From DASUBV01 sp963822485 (GTDB lineage Bacteria > Actinomycetota > Actinomycetes > Streptosporangiales > Streptosporangiaceae), in assembly GCA_963822485.1 (NCBI GenBank), contig CAWGHW010000017.1, positions 62,001 to 126,000 of the forward strand: a DNA stretch of 64,000 nt. Direction: 5' to 3'. Numbering within the stretch: position 1 is the first letter of the stretch; each line of letters opens with the position of its first letter. The position numbers were made by a program, and so were the translations under genes. Positions 35,166-46,500 of this stretch are shown piece after piece. The notes beneath the pieces are model-generated. The model ran no database searches. It had not been told where the DNA came from and was given only the letters and a program-made list of their open reading frames with translations.

Positions 35166-35281
35166 TCGATGGCGGTGGGATTGCCGCCCGGGCATTGGAC
35201 AAACATCACGGCGCCACCAAGCAAATCTGGGTAACGCATTCTGAAATATGGGTTCCCTCTCCCGATTCATGCTAAGCACCA

Positions 35282-35298
35282 GCCTGCATACGGTCGCA
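35282..35298 (+). promoter_or_regulatory. 17-bp repeat, copy upstream of DMT transporter
   Basis: GCCTGCATACGGTCGCA, identical to the copy at 38275-38291 and one mismatch from 38106-38122. It ends 29 bases before the GTG start of the transporter, where an operator or promoter element would lie. Confidence 0.5.
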
Positions 35299-35327
35299 TC
35301 GATTAGTCCTGTGATCGGGGGAGCATC

Positions 35328-36359
35328 GTGGCGTCTCGAATGGCTGACCGGAAATGCCGTGGCGGGATGGCGTCTGGGCGGATAGCACCGACGGGCAGTT
35401 CCCATACTGAAGCCGACAGGCCAGACCGGGATGGCGCGCCGAGGATGGCCGGATCGCGGGGCCCCGCCGTCGCGCTGGTGATCGCCGCCGGGCTATGGGG
35501 AGTGGCGGTTAGCGGGACGAAATATGCCCTGGGCGGCTTCGATCCCGTGACCCTGCTCAGCGTTGAGCTAGTAGCTGCTGCGGCCGTATTGTGGGCCGCC
35601 CTGCTCATACGCGGCTACCGTCCGCCCGGGTCTTGGTGGCTTCCTGCCCTGCTGGGGCTGCTCGAGCCAACTCTGGCCTACCTGGCAGACACGCTCGGTC
35701 TGTCCCTCACTAGCGCGGTACACGGGGCGGTGATCAACGGACTCGAATCCGGGCTAGTGGTCCTGCTCGCTGCCATCCTGCTCCGGGAGACGGTCACCCG
35801 GCCGGCCATCCTCGCGATCGTGGCCGCGCTAGGCGGACTTGCCGTCCTCGCCGCCGGCGGCGCAGGCGCGGGCCGCGGCACAGCTGCCGGTGACCTCCTG
35901 GTGGCCGCAGGCGTGCTGAGCGCAAGTCTGTACACGATCGTGGCCAAGCGCTTCGATGACGGCTCTGATGCCCTCTCCCTGACGACATGGCAGTTCACGG
36001 TGGCAGCGCTCGTGTCGCTGCTGGTGACCATCGGGCACTGGACCGCGGGCTCGGGGACCGTGTCCGCAGCGCCCCGGTTCTGGCTGGTCGCCGTGATCGT
36101 AGGCGCCGGCGGATTCGGTCTCAGCTTCCTGCTGTTCAACATGGTCATCGTCCGAGTCGACGCTGCGCGGGCGGCTGTGCTACTCAACCTCATCCCCGTG
36201 TTCGGCGTGGTGAGCGCGGTGGTCTTTCTCGGCGAGGGCCTCACGGGTCGGGATGCCCTCGGCGCGGTCCTGGTTGGATCATCGGTGCTCTATTTCGCGA
36301 TCGTTGATCGTCGCGATGCCCGGGCACCCGCCCCTGCCGAACATGAGGCAGTGCACTGA
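35328..36359 (+). CDS. EamA/DMT-family transporter
   Basis: 343 residues from GTG 35328, with GGGGGAG six bases upstream. After about 40 polar residues, ten hydrophobic segments follow in two five-helix EamA halves (VALVIAAGLWGVAVSGTKYA and LLVAAGVLSASLYTIVAKRF start the halves). The second half has the usual LNLIPVFGVVSAVVFLGEGL near the end. Drug/metabolite exporter of unknown substrate. The long N-terminal extension is atypical; an internal start at ATG 35445 (MAGSRGPAV) would give a standard length. Confidence 0.85.
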   Translation: MASRMADRKCRGGMASGRIAPTGSSHTEADRPDRDGAPRMAGSRGPAVALVIAAGLWGVAVSGTKYALGGFDPVTLLSVELVAAAAVLWAALLIRGYRPPGSWWLPALLGLLEPTLAYLADTLGLSLTSAVHGAVINGLESGLVVLLAAILLRETVTRPAILAIVAALGGLAVLAAGGAGAGRGTAAGDLLVAAGVLSASLYTIVAKRFDDGSDALSLTTWQFTVAALVSLLVTIGHWTAGSGTVSAAPRFWLVAVIVGAGGFGLSFLLFNMVIVRVDAARAAVLLNLIPVFGVVSAVVFLGEGLTGRDALGAVLVGSSVLYFAIVDRRDARAPAPAEHEAVH

Positions 36360-36461
36360 GCCCGGCAATGATCAGTTCCCGCTCTGACGTACCCGGCGTG
36401 GACATACGACGCATCGGCGGGCGCGAGCTGCAGGGGCCGATCCCCGATCGCCGGCTTGCGG

Positions 36462-37886
36462 CTAAGCTGCCGACCATCTCGTCCCGTTCCAGTGCATGAG
36501 CTGGTTCCGGTCATCCGCGCCGCTCGGCTGCGCCTGCCCCGCCGCCCAGCAGCTGGTTCGCGACGTACAGCGAACCCCGTACAAGAAGCTGTGATCGTCA
36601 TCGGCATGGCCGCCGGGATCGGGAACGGAGGCCATGGACCAGTGCGACCCGTTCCAGTGCAGGGCTTCATTCAAGACGGGTTGGACGAGGTCAAGGTTCC
36701 CGACGTACCCGACCGCCCAGCAGTTGTCTGGCGATGAGCAGTTGACGCTGACGAGGACGTTGCTGGCGAAGGCGCCGGTGCCATCGGGCTCGGGGGTGGA
36801 CACTGCGGACCAGTTATGGCCGTTCCAGTGCATCGCCTCGTTCAAGGTGACGGCCGAGCTGCCGTCGCGGCCCTCGGATCCGCTTGCCCAGCAGTTCGCG
36901 GCCGAGGTGCACGAGAGGCCCTCGAGCACGCTGAAGTCACCACTGGTGTCTCCGCCGGGGTCCGGGATACCGACCTGGGACCATTTCCTGCCGTTCCAGT
37001 GCAGTGCCTCGTTGAACAAGGCGCCTCCGGGGGCGATGGTTCCGAAGGTGCCGACGGCCCAGCAGTTCCCGGCCGACGCGCAGCGGATGGCGCTGAGCGC
37101 GCTGGTGCCATCCGGACCGGTACCGCCTGGGTTGGGCGTGGCGACCAGGGACCAGGCCCTGCCGTTCCAGTGCAATACCTGGTTCTCGATCACCTCCGAG
37201 CCGATGGTGCTGGTGTCGGTCCCGTACTCCCCGTCGGCCCAGCAGCTGCCTGGTGAGGTGCACACCACGTCGAAGAGCTCGTTGAAGTCGCCGTTGAGAG
37301 TTCCACCGGGGGTGGGGGTGGCTACCCGTGACCAGCTCTTGCCGTTCCAGTGCAGGGCCTCGTCGAGCTGGACCCCGTGCTGTTCGTAGAACCCGACCGC
37401 CCAGCAGTTCTTGGCTGCGGTGCAGCGGACGCCGAACAGCTCGCTGGTATCCCCGTTCGCGGTTCCGCCAGGGCTCGGGGCGGCAACGCGGGACCAGTGG
37501 TGACCATCCCAGCGCAGCGTCTCATTGAGCCAGGCCCCGTTCCGCTCGAAGTACCCGACCGCCCAGCAGCTGGCGGCCGACGTGCAGAAGACCCCCTCCA
37601 GGCCAGCGGCGCTTCCAGGCTGCGGCGCCATCTCGCCTCGGCCTGGCAGCCGGCCCGCTGTCCCCGCACGGCACCCCCGCGCCGCGGCGCCGCCGCGCAG
37701 GTTCAAGCCACCCAGCCTGAAGTTCGGCGGCTGTGCGCCCCAGCTCTTGCATACCAGGCCGGCTCCGGCGATCGCCTGGCCGATGCCCGGATGAGCGGCC
37801 GGCTGTGCCGAAGCTGCCGCGGCCGAACCGGCGAGAATCGAGACGAGCCGCAGCGGTCGCGATAGTGATCCCCTGCTTAGCAGCAT
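36462..37886 (-). CDS. Secreted seven-repeat protein with CWAVG motif
   Basis: 474 residues. A short signal-like N-terminus (residues 1-30) and a Gly/Arg-rich linker precede seven repeats of about 50-58 residues, each with a C-x5-CWAVG core followed by LNEALHWNGxxWS and a TPxPGGT turn (cores SCWAVG, NCWAVG, SCWADG, NCWAVG, NCWASG, NCWAVG, SCWAAG). Two Cys per repeat, separated by five residues, suggest a disulfide in every blade. Probably a seven-bladed propeller on the cell exterior. I recognise the repeat type from actinomycete proteins without known function. Confidence 0.7.
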   Translation of the reverse strand: MLLSRGSLSRPLRLVSILAGSAAAASAQPAAHPGIGQAIAGAGLVCKSWGAQPPNFRLGGLNLRGGAAARGCRAGTAGRLPGRGEMAPQPGSAAGLEGVFCTSAASCWAVGYFERNGAWLNETLRWDGHHWSRVAAPSPGGTANGDTSELFGVRCTAAKNCWAVGFYEQHGVQLDEALHWNGKSWSRVATPTPGGTLNGDFNELFDVVCTSPGSCWADGEYGTDTSTIGSEVIENQVLHWNGRAWSLVATPNPGGTGPDGTSALSAIRCASAGNCWAVGTFGTIAPGGALFNEALHWNGRKWSQVGIPDPGGDTSGDFSVLEGLSCTSAANCWASGSEGRDGSSAVTLNEAMHWNGHNWSAVSTPEPDGTGAFASNVLVSVNCSSPDNCWAVGYVGNLDLVQPVLNEALHWNGSHWSMASVPDPGGHADDDHSFLYGVRCTSRTSCWAAGQAQPSGADDRNQLMHWNGTRWSAA

Positions 37887-38105
37887 GATTTAGCCTGAAA
37901 TAACGGCTTGCTGTGAACATCGCTCTCCCCTGAATATGCGAAGTGGTTAGCGTCGCTGCTGACGTGGCGCCGAAATAATGCGCGCTAGCCGACTGATCGC
38001 CGGCGACTTGATTCGAGAGTGCACCAGGCAAGCGGACTGCCGCCTCGGAGGAAGACCCCATGTTTGGGCCTGGGCCTGCCCATATTTCGAGGCGGGCGTC
38101 GGCCG

Positions 38106-38122
38106 GCCTGCATACGGGCGCA
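38106..38122 (+). promoter_or_regulatory. 17-bp repeat, one-mismatch copy
   Basis: GCCTGCATACGGGCGCA, differing at one base from the copies at 35282 and 38275. It lies 220 bases from the start of the minus-strand repeat protein and 240 from the RCC1 start. Confidence 0.4.
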
Positions 38123-38274
38123 AGCAGATCGACCATTCGGACCCAGCTGCTGGCCGCAGTGACACATGAGCTAAGCGCGAGGCGCGCACCGCGCCCGCGC
38201 GATACGCGGCCGGAACTATGTAGGCGGAACCGCCGGTAAAGATGGGCCGCCATCCCTATAACCCTGGTCAATCG

Positions 38275-38291
38275 GCCTGCATACGGTCGCA
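38275..38291 (+). promoter_or_regulatory. 17-bp repeat, copy upstream of RCC1 gene
   Basis: GCCTGCATACGGTCGCA, identical to 35282-35298 and ending 70 bases before the RCC1 gene start. Confidence 0.5.
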
Positions 38292-38361
38292 CTGGTAGCT
38301 GCTGCGGCAGCGTCAATCAGTCGGGCTGTTCAGGGCCGGGCGTTCGTGAAGGGGTGACAAC

Positions 38362-39639
38362 GTGAAGACTCTCCGAGGACCTTGCCGGCTGGTGCGGCTA
38401 GCCAGCTGCGCCGCGCTTGCACTTGGGCTGGGCGCCGGTGCCCTGGCTACATCGGGCGCGGCGCAGGCCCGGCCCATCCGTAGCATTCCCAGCCGATCCC
38501 TCGCTGTCAGCTGGGGGCGCAACTCCGACGGCCAGCTCGGCAACGGCAGTACCGACGACAGCGCGACGGCCGTCGGAGTCAGCGGCCTAGCCGAGATATC
38601 CCAGGTGTCGGCCGGATATTTCCACAGCCTGACCCTGACATCGGGCGGCTTCGTGTGGGCGTGGGGAGACGACGAGTACGGCGAGCTCGGCGACGGCACT
38701 ACCACCAACGACACGGTGGCGCTGCCGGTGGAGGTGACCGGCCTGCCCGTGATCACCAAAGTGGCCACCGGCTGGGGTTCGAGCCTGGCTCTGGCCTCGG
38801 ACGGCACCGTGTGGGCGTGGGGAGAGGGCGAGGACGGGGAGCTTGGCAACGGGAGCACTGCCAACAGTGACAAGCCGGTCCAGGTCCCCGGGCTCACGGG
38901 AGTCGTCCAGATAGCGGCCGGGGCCTTCTTCGACCTGGCGCTGCGCTCGGACGGGACCGTCTGGGCCTGGGGTGACAACTCCTTCGGCGAGCTTGGCAAT
39001 GGCGGTACCGCTAACAGCGCGGTTCCGGTCCAGGTCACCGGCCTGTCGCGGGTCACTCAGATCGCGGCAGGCGGGAACACGGCCATGGTGGCACGCACTC
39101 AGGGCTTCATCACCAGTCTCACCACGGTGTGGGCCTGGGGCGAGAACAGCCAGGGTCAGCTCGGCGACGGCACGATGACCAACCGGAGCACCCCCGAGGA
39201 GGTCTCGGGCATCAGCGTGCCTGGCGTCCGCCAGATCGCCGAGGGCGGTACATTCTCGATGGTGCTCGGCTCGGACGGGTCGGTCTGGGCATGGGGTGAC
39301 GACTACGAGGGTCAGCTTGGCAACGCCGCCACATCCCCGTTGGCCCGGCCGGTGGAAACGATCGGCATGGACAGCGGAATCACCCAGATCGCAGCCGGCT
39401 TCTTTGATGCCCTGGCGCTGCGGTCGGATGGCACCGTGCTCGCCTGGGGCGATGACCAGTACGGCGAGATCGGGAATGGCACCATATCGGACAGTCCTAC
39501 GCTGCCCACGGAAGTCACCGGCCTGACTAACGTCACGCAAGTGTCCGCCGGATCCTTCTTCAGCATGGCCGTGCACACCGTCTATGGGTTCCCGCTCCGC
39601 GCCATCGTTCCGAACCGGGCGGTCCGGCAACAGCACTGA
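38362..39639 (+). CDS. Secreted RCC1-repeat beta-propeller protein, second copy
   Basis: 425 residues, GTG start with AAGGGG eight bases upstream. Signal peptide with core LASCAALALGLGAGALATSG and an AQA cleavage-like site. Seven RCC1 blades follow: SWGRNSDGQLGNG, AWGDDEYGELGDG, AWGEGEDGELGNG, AWGDNSFGELGNG, AWGENSQGQLGDG, AWGDDYEGQLGN and AWGDDQYGEIGNG. It shares the architecture of the gene at 30599 but is not a close copy. Confidence 0.85.
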   Translation: MKTLRGPCRLVRLASCAALALGLGAGALATSGAAQARPIRSIPSRSLAVSWGRNSDGQLGNGSTDDSATAVGVSGLAEISQVSAGYFHSLTLTSGGFVWAWGDDEYGELGDGTTTNDTVALPVEVTGLPVITKVATGWGSSLALASDGTVWAWGEGEDGELGNGSTANSDKPVQVPGLTGVVQIAAGAFFDLALRSDGTVWAWGDNSFGELGNGGTANSAVPVQVTGLSRVTQIAAGGNTAMVARTQGFITSLTTVWAWGENSQGQLGDGTMTNRSTPEEVSGISVPGVRQIAEGGTFSMVLGSDGSVWAWGDDYEGQLGNAATSPLARPVETIGMDSGITQIAAGFFDALALRSDGTVLAWGDDQYGEIGNGTISDSPTLPTEVTGLTNVTQVSAGSFFSMAVHTVYGFPLRAIVPNRAVRQQH

Positions 39640-39920
39640 CCTCCTTCATGATCCTGGTGGGTCACCTGCGCCTCATCGCGGGAGCCCACCACGGTCATGA
39701 GCCTCGTCGCCGACATCCGGGCCTTCTTCCGCGGCCTGCGATAACTCCGCACCGGGCGGCGACGGAGTGACCAGCCCGCCGACGGGCCACCTGTGCCGGT
39801 AAAAGTGCCGGTCAGAATGCCGGTAAAAGTGCCTGTTCTGTACCGATGGGCGGCGTTACGTTCTGCCTGACCGAGATGAATCCGTGGGGCCTGGGAGCCA
39901 GGGGATCGGAGGCCGGGCAG

Positions 39921-40454
39921 ATGCCATGGGGTGAACGGGTGCTCCGGTCTCGGCGGCGGATGTGGCTCGCGGCGGGGGCTGGCGTGGCGGCGGCCGCGGT
40001 GGCGGCGGCCGCGGTGGCGGCGTGGCTATCGTGGCCGCAGCCTGCGGTCACGCCGTCTGCCCGCCATTATCTGGATGTCACGGCGTGCCTGCTCACCACG
40101 TCCAGCGGGATCGCGCCGGGCACGCCCGGCGCTCCGGCGTGGAAGGCGATGCAGACCGCGTCACTGGACACCCACGTCATGGTCAGCTACCTGCCCGAGC
40201 CAGGGCCCGCCGACGCCGCGGCGATGCTCGCCACCCTGACCGAGCGGCAGTGCGGCGTCATCATCGTGGCCGGCCCGGCCCCGGCCCAGGTTTTCAAGGC
40301 GGCGAAGGCGCACCCGCACCAGCGGTTCATGCTCGTGGCCGCAAACGGCACAGCCACTGCGGCAGTGCCATCGAACACCGTCGTCGTCTCGGCCGCCAGC
40401 GCGCCCAAGCGCATCGATCAGGCGCTGCACGCCCTCGCCGCACACACCGCGTGA
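39921..40454 (+). CDS. Membrane-anchored BMP-like small protein
   Basis: 177 residues from ATG 39921, chosen because CGGAGG lies 9 bases upstream; in-frame ATGs at 39846 and 39879 lack this. An arginine-rich start and one transmembrane helix (residues 15-37, alanine-rich) anchor an extracellular part. That part (CLLTTSSGI, then ATLTERQCGVIIVAGPAPAQVF and RFMLV) resembles the first half of a BMP-type periplasmic binding domain, which is too short here to be complete. Function unknown. Confidence 0.6.
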   Translation: MPWGERVLRSRRRMWLAAGAGVAAAAVAAAAVAAWLSWPQPAVTPSARHYLDVTACLLTTSSGIAPGTPGAPAWKAMQTASLDTHVMVSYLPEPGPADAAAMLATLTERQCGVIIVAGPAPAQVFKAAKAHPHQRFMLVAANGTATAAVPSNTVVVSAASAPKRIDQALHALAAHTA

Positions 40455-40466
40455 CTGCCTAGCCTG

Positions 40467-40492
40467 GCCGGTCCCGGCTAGCCGGGACCGGC
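40467..40492. terminator. 26-bp perfect palindrome
   Basis: GCCGGTCCCGGCT followed by its exact reverse complement, 12 bases after the stop of the BMP-like gene and 52 before the RHS gene. A likely intrinsic-type hairpin without a T-tract. Confidence 0.55.
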
Positions 40493-40543
40493 AGCTGGTC
40501 CGACGTTTGACTCAGCCACAACTCAATGCCCTAGGGGTTCATC

Positions 40544-43500
40544 ATGGCGCGCTGGTCATCTCGGCAGGGTCGGGTTTTCCCGAGATCGTGGACACGCGTG
40601 GTCGCGCTCGCGAGCGTCGCCTTGGCCTGCATGATCACCTGCGCGCCGGGCGCCCTGGCGGTGTCAGGGGCCCGGAAGGGTGGTGGCCCGGCGGTCCGGA
40701 TGTTCGGGTACGCCAGGGGACCGGCGCAGCACAACGGGACAGCGGCTGGGAAGGCCCACCGGGCGCCGGCGTCGGCGACCAGGGCCCGCGCGGTTAAGGG
40801 CAGCATCTCCGGTCACCGGGCGCCGAAGCCGCACCTGGCGCCGCCGCCGGTGGGCACCCGCAAGCGCGTCCGGACCGGCTCGGCGAGAATGGCGCGGGGT
40901 CATGAGGTCGTCGGCCATCGGATCATAGGCGCGCAGCACGGCGTTTCGAAGAGTCCAACGGCCAGTCCGCCGAAGTCAGCGCCGCCCTCGCCCAGCCAGT
41001 CAGCGCCGCCGTCGCCCAGCCCGTCGGCATCGCCGTCGGTGTCGCCGTCGCCGTCACCCCGCGGGACCATCAGGACGGCCAGCATCTTCGTCGCCAGCGG
41101 CACGGGCACCGACAACGCCTCTTATAGCGTCGCCGGAACCTTCGATACGGCACCCATGGCCGATCAAACCGGCCGGATCGCCGTCACCCTGACCAACACG
41201 GGCACCAGCACGTGGGGCAGCGGCTATGCGCTGGGGTCCCTGGTGTTCCCGGCCGGGGACACCACCGGCACCGGCACGCCGCTGACGACTGGCGGCAACG
41301 TGACGATCAGCGGGAGCGTCGCGCCGGGCGGGACCACGACGGTGGAGAGCGTGACGCCGGCCGAGAATCCCGGCTCGTATGAGATCTGCTGGGACATGGT
41401 GAACGCGGCGGGGACGTATTTCTCAGCCGAAGGCGGGGCCGAGCAGTGCGCGCCCTACACGATCCAGCAGTACGCGCCGGTGATCAACGAGCAGGAGCCG
41501 CTGCCGGGCGCCGACGTGGACAGCCAGACCCCGATGCTGAGCGCGTCGGCGGTCGTGCCGGGCGGGTACCCGGCCAGCCCGGTGTTCTCGTTTGCCTTCC
41601 GGATCATCAGCGGCCCCAATCCGAGCACCGCAACGGTGCTGCAGTCGTCGGGGTGGGTCGCGAGCAACGGCAACAGCTGGACCCCGACCACGAGCCTGGC
41701 GTGGGGCGGCACTTACTACTGGCAGGCCACGGTCAGCGACGCGGCCACCCCGCCCGCGGTGACCGGGTCGGGGATCACCTGGACGACACCGGTCTCGTTC
41801 GTGGTGGGCAACGCCCAGCCCGCGGTCTCGGCCAAACTGGGGAATGCCTATCAGGCCGACGACGGCAACCCGGTGATGACCTCCGACCTGGGCGGCAGTG
41901 ACTACTCCGGGTCAGGCAAGACGGTCGACCCGCGGACCGGCAACGTCTCCCAGCAGGTCACCGACGCGACCGTGGCGACGGCCGGGCCATCGCTGTCGAT
42001 CGTGCGGACGTACAACTCGCTGGACCCGCGGACGTCCCAGGCGTTCGGGGCGGGCTGGTCGTCCCTGCCGGACATGTCGCTCGTGCCGGACAGCGACGGG
42101 TCAGGGGCGCTGGTCCTGACGACGGGCACCGGGCAGCAGGTCCGGTTCGCCAAGAACGCGGCCGGGGGGTACGCGCCGCCGCCGGGGATGTACGCGGTCG
42201 TCATGGCCCTGAACGGCGGGGGGTTCTCGGTCACCGACCAGGCGGGCACCACGTACGACTTCGCGCAGGCCAGCGGATCATCGTGGCTGATCTCGCAGAT
42301 CACCGACGAGACGGGCCGGGCCGAGACGTTCGGCTACAGCTCCGGCCAGCTGGCCACGATCACCAGTGCGGTCTCCGGGCGGGCGCTGCACTTCACCTGG
42401 TCCACGCCCGCTGGCGCCAGTGCCCCGCACGTGGCCACGGTGTCCACCGACCCGGTGGCGTCCGGCCAGCCGGGCACCGCCCTGACCTGGACTTACGGCT
42501 ACAACGGCGACCTGCTCACGTCCGTGTGCCCGCCGGGCACCAGCACCGCGTGCACCACCTACGGATACGTCACCAACGGCTCGCACGCGGCGACCTCGGT
42601 GCTGAACGCGAACCCGTCCAGCTACTACCGGCTGGACGAGCCGGCCGGCGCCACGACCGCGGTCAACCAGATCCCGGTAGACGACCTGACCACGGTCGAC
42701 CCGCCGGCCGCGGAGTTCGGCACCACCGCCGGGGTGGCGGGCCCGGTTACCGGAGTGACCGCGACCGGGTTCAACGGGAGCAGTTCGTGGATCCCGCTGG
42801 ACGGGGCGTGGTGCAGCACGCCCGGCACCGCGAGCTCGTGCTTCCTGATCCCCGACAGCGGCCGGGTGGTGACCACGGCACCGAGCCTGGCGCTCAGCAT
42901 CTGGTTCAAGACCACCGGCACCTCGGGCGTGCTGCTCGGCGCGACCGGCACGCTGCCGGGCCAGACGTCCTGCGTCTCGGCATGTGCTGACATGCCGCTG
43001 CTGTGGATCGGCAGTAACGGGCACCTGGAGGGCCTCGGCTCGACCGGCCACTCGGTGATATCCGGCACCAACTACACCGCCACTGCCCTGTCGTCGTCGG
43101 CGGCGGTCAACGACGGCGCCTGGCACCAAGCCGTGCTGGTCCCTGGCCAGGCCCTCTACCTGGACGGGGCCGAGGTCGCCACCGGCACCGCGAGCGTCAC
43201 CCTGCCAGCGGGCGCGGCTGTGCTCCTGGGCGCCGGCGTCACCGCGGGCTCGCAGTGCTCGAACTGCATGAGCGGCTCCTCCACAGGGTGGCAGTACTTC
43301 AACGGGTCGATGGCGGACCTGTCGGTCTACCAGGATCAGCTGCCCAGCTCCGGCACCGTCGCGGCGCAGTACGCCGCGGAAACGCACTCTGCGGCGGAAC
43401 TGAACTCGGTCACCAGCCCGGGCGGGCGCAACGAGCTGTCGGCGACCTACGACACCGTCAACGACCGGGTCGCCACCGTCGCCGACGCCAACGGCGGCAC

Positions 43501-46500
43501 CTGGACGTACAGCCGCGCCGTGCCCGGCTCATCGTCGGGAGCCTACGACGGCGCGGTGCTGGGGTCCTCACCGGAGGATTTCTGGCCGCTGAATGACGTC
43601 ACCGGCCCGCTGGCCAGGGACATGGTTGGCGGGGCGGCCACGGCGGCCAGCCCGCGCCCCCCGGCGACCTACTCCAACGTCGCCCTCGGCGGGGCCGGCC
43701 CGACTGGCTTCGCTGACGGGACCTCGGCTGCCTTCAGCGGCAGCTCGCAGGTCAGCATCCCTGGCGGGTACTTCGCGGCGGCCGGCCCGGAGACGGTCGA
43801 ACTGTGGTTCAAGACCACCAAGTCCGGGACCATGCTGTCGTCCGCGTCCGGGCCGTCCGGGGGTGAGCCGGTCACCTTGTGGGTTGCCTCGATGGGCGGC
43901 TGCATCGAAGGGCAGGTCGGCAGCGCGATACTCAACGAGGCGATATTCGGCTGCACCACCGGCGCGGTCAACGACGGTAAGTGGCATCAGGCGGTGGTCA
44001 CCGTCAGCCCGAGCACGTCGGTGTCTTTCCCCGGCGCCCCTGGGTCGCCCACCCGGACCGCGACCCTGTACCTCGACGGCAAATCGCTGTCCACCGCGCC
44101 GCTGAGCGGGGCCGGCACTCCGTCCGCCACCGGGTACACCGCCGTCCTCGGCACCGGGCCGTCCGGCAGCCAGCCCTACCAGCCCAGCGGCCCGTACAGC
44201 GGGTCGATTGCCGACGTGTCGCTCTACACCCGGGCGCTGTCCGCGCAGGACGTGACCGCGCACTACAACGCGCTTCAGGTCACGGTCGCGGTCAGCCAGT
44301 CGACCATGTTCGGGGGGTCGACCAAGGTGGCGACGCCGACACTGAACGCCCAGACCGTCACCATCACGGCCCCGAACGGCGCGCACACCAGTTACCTGTA
44401 CGCCAGCGGCGCGCTGACCCGCACCACCGACCCGCTCGGCGGGGCGACCATCTACGGCTACGACGCCGCCAGCCGTGCCTCCACTATCACCGATCCCGAC
44501 GGCGACACCACCTACCTGACCTACGACGCGCATAACAACATCACGTCCACCACCACCTGCGCCACCGTCAGCAGCTGCCAGACCTCCTATGCCTCCTACT
44601 ACGAGAACCTGGCTAACCCGCTCGACCCCCGCAACGACAAGCCCACCGACTCCCGCGACGCCCGCTCCACCTCACCGACCGACCCGACCTACGACACCAC
44701 CACCAGCTACACCTCGGCCGGCCTGATCGCGACGAAGACGGCACCGCCGACGGCGGCCTGCCCGGCCGGCTGCCAGACGAGCTACGCCTACACCAAGGGG
44801 ACCGAGGCGGCGGTCGGCGGCGGGACCGAGCCGGCCGGCCTGATGGCCTCGATCACGGGCTCCGGCGGCGGGGTGACCAGTTACGCCTACAACTCGGCCG
44901 GCGACGTGATGCAGACCACCAGCCCGCTCGGGCTGGTGACCAAGTACACCTACGACAACCTGGGCCGGGAACTCAGCGAGACCCAGGTCTCCGATTCGTA
45001 CCCGGCCGGGCTGACGACCAGCTTCAGCTACGACAGCCGGGGCCGGGTGGTGACCGAGAAGGACCCGGCGGTCACGGACCGGGTGACCGGCGCGGTACAC
45101 ACCGAGGTATTCAGCTACACCTACGACCCCGACTCCAACGTGACCAGCACCACGATCAGCGATGCGACCGGCGGTGATCCGCCCCGTACCACCACCGCCA
45201 CCTACAACGCCCAGGACGAGATGGCCTCCACCACCGACGCGCTGGGGCACACCACCTCCTACACATATGACTCGATGGGCAACAAGGCCAGCGAGACCGA
45301 CGCCTCGGGAAGCATCACCGCTTACACCTACGACGCGGACGGGCATCTGCTGACCACCACGCTGGACGGCTACACCGGCAACCCCAGCAGCCCGTCAGCA
45401 CCCGTCAACCTGGTGCAGGAGTCCCGCGCCTACGACCCGGCGGGCCGGCTGGCGTCGGTCACCAACGTGAAGGGCACCACGACGGCCTACACCTACTACG
45501 GCAACAACCAGCTCGCCTCCAGCTTCATCGTGGACCCGGCCAGCAGCACCGGCACCGAGCGCGTCACCACCTACGGATACGACGCGGCCGGTAACGAGAC
45601 CACCGAGACCGACCCTGGCGGCCTTGTCATCAACGGCGTCTACAACGCTGACGACCAGGTCGTCTCGTACACCCAGGACCCGGCCGGGGCGGACAGCGTC
45701 GCCAAGGCCAGCTATGACCCGGCCGGGAACATGGTGGCCGACACGCTGACCCAGGGCGGTGTCACCCAGACCACGACCGCGACGTACAACGCGGTGAACC
45801 AGCTGCTCTCGGAGACCGTGGACAACACCGGCGGGAACCTGGCCACCAGCTATGTCAGGGACCAGCGCGGCCTGGTGATCGCGGAAACCGATCCGGCCGG
45901 CAACACCACCCATATCCAGAACGACGAGGCCGGGCGGCCGGCCGTGCAGATCAGCCCGGCGGTGCAGGTCCAGGCCGGCAGCGGCGCGGCACCGGTCACC
46001 GCCAGCCCGGTCACCATGGCCGGCTACGACACCTTCGGTGACCGGGTCGAGACCTCCGACCCGAACGGGAACGTCAGCACGGCGGCCTTCAACCAGGGCG
46101 GCCAGGAGATCTCGGTCACCAGCCCGTCCTACACTGCGCCGGGGGCGAGCGCGCCCGTGGGCGGCACTACGACGATGACCTACAACTCGGTCGGGGAAGA
46201 GACCGGCACCACCGACCCGCTCGGCCACGCCACGACGATCGGCTACGACCAGCTCGGCGACCCGACCAGCCAGACCGACGCGAGCGGCGCGGTGTGGACC
46301 TACACCTACGACCCGGCCGGGGAGCAGACTAGCGTCACCGAGCCGACCGGGGCGCAGACCCAGGCCACCTACGACAACCTCGGCCAGCTGATCACCAGCA
46401 CCGACCTGGTCCGGCAGAACACCTCCGCGGCCTACACCACCAGCTACGGATACAACGACGCGGGCGAGCAGATCTCGCAGACCAGCCCGACCGGCGTGAT

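Larger units (their letters stand above)
37887..38361. other. 475-bp divergent intergenic region with two motif copies
   Basis: Between the minus-strand repeat protein and the plus-strand RCC1 gene. It carries two tandem copies of the 17-bp repeat (38106-38122 and 38275-38291). No supported gene. Confidence 0.5.
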
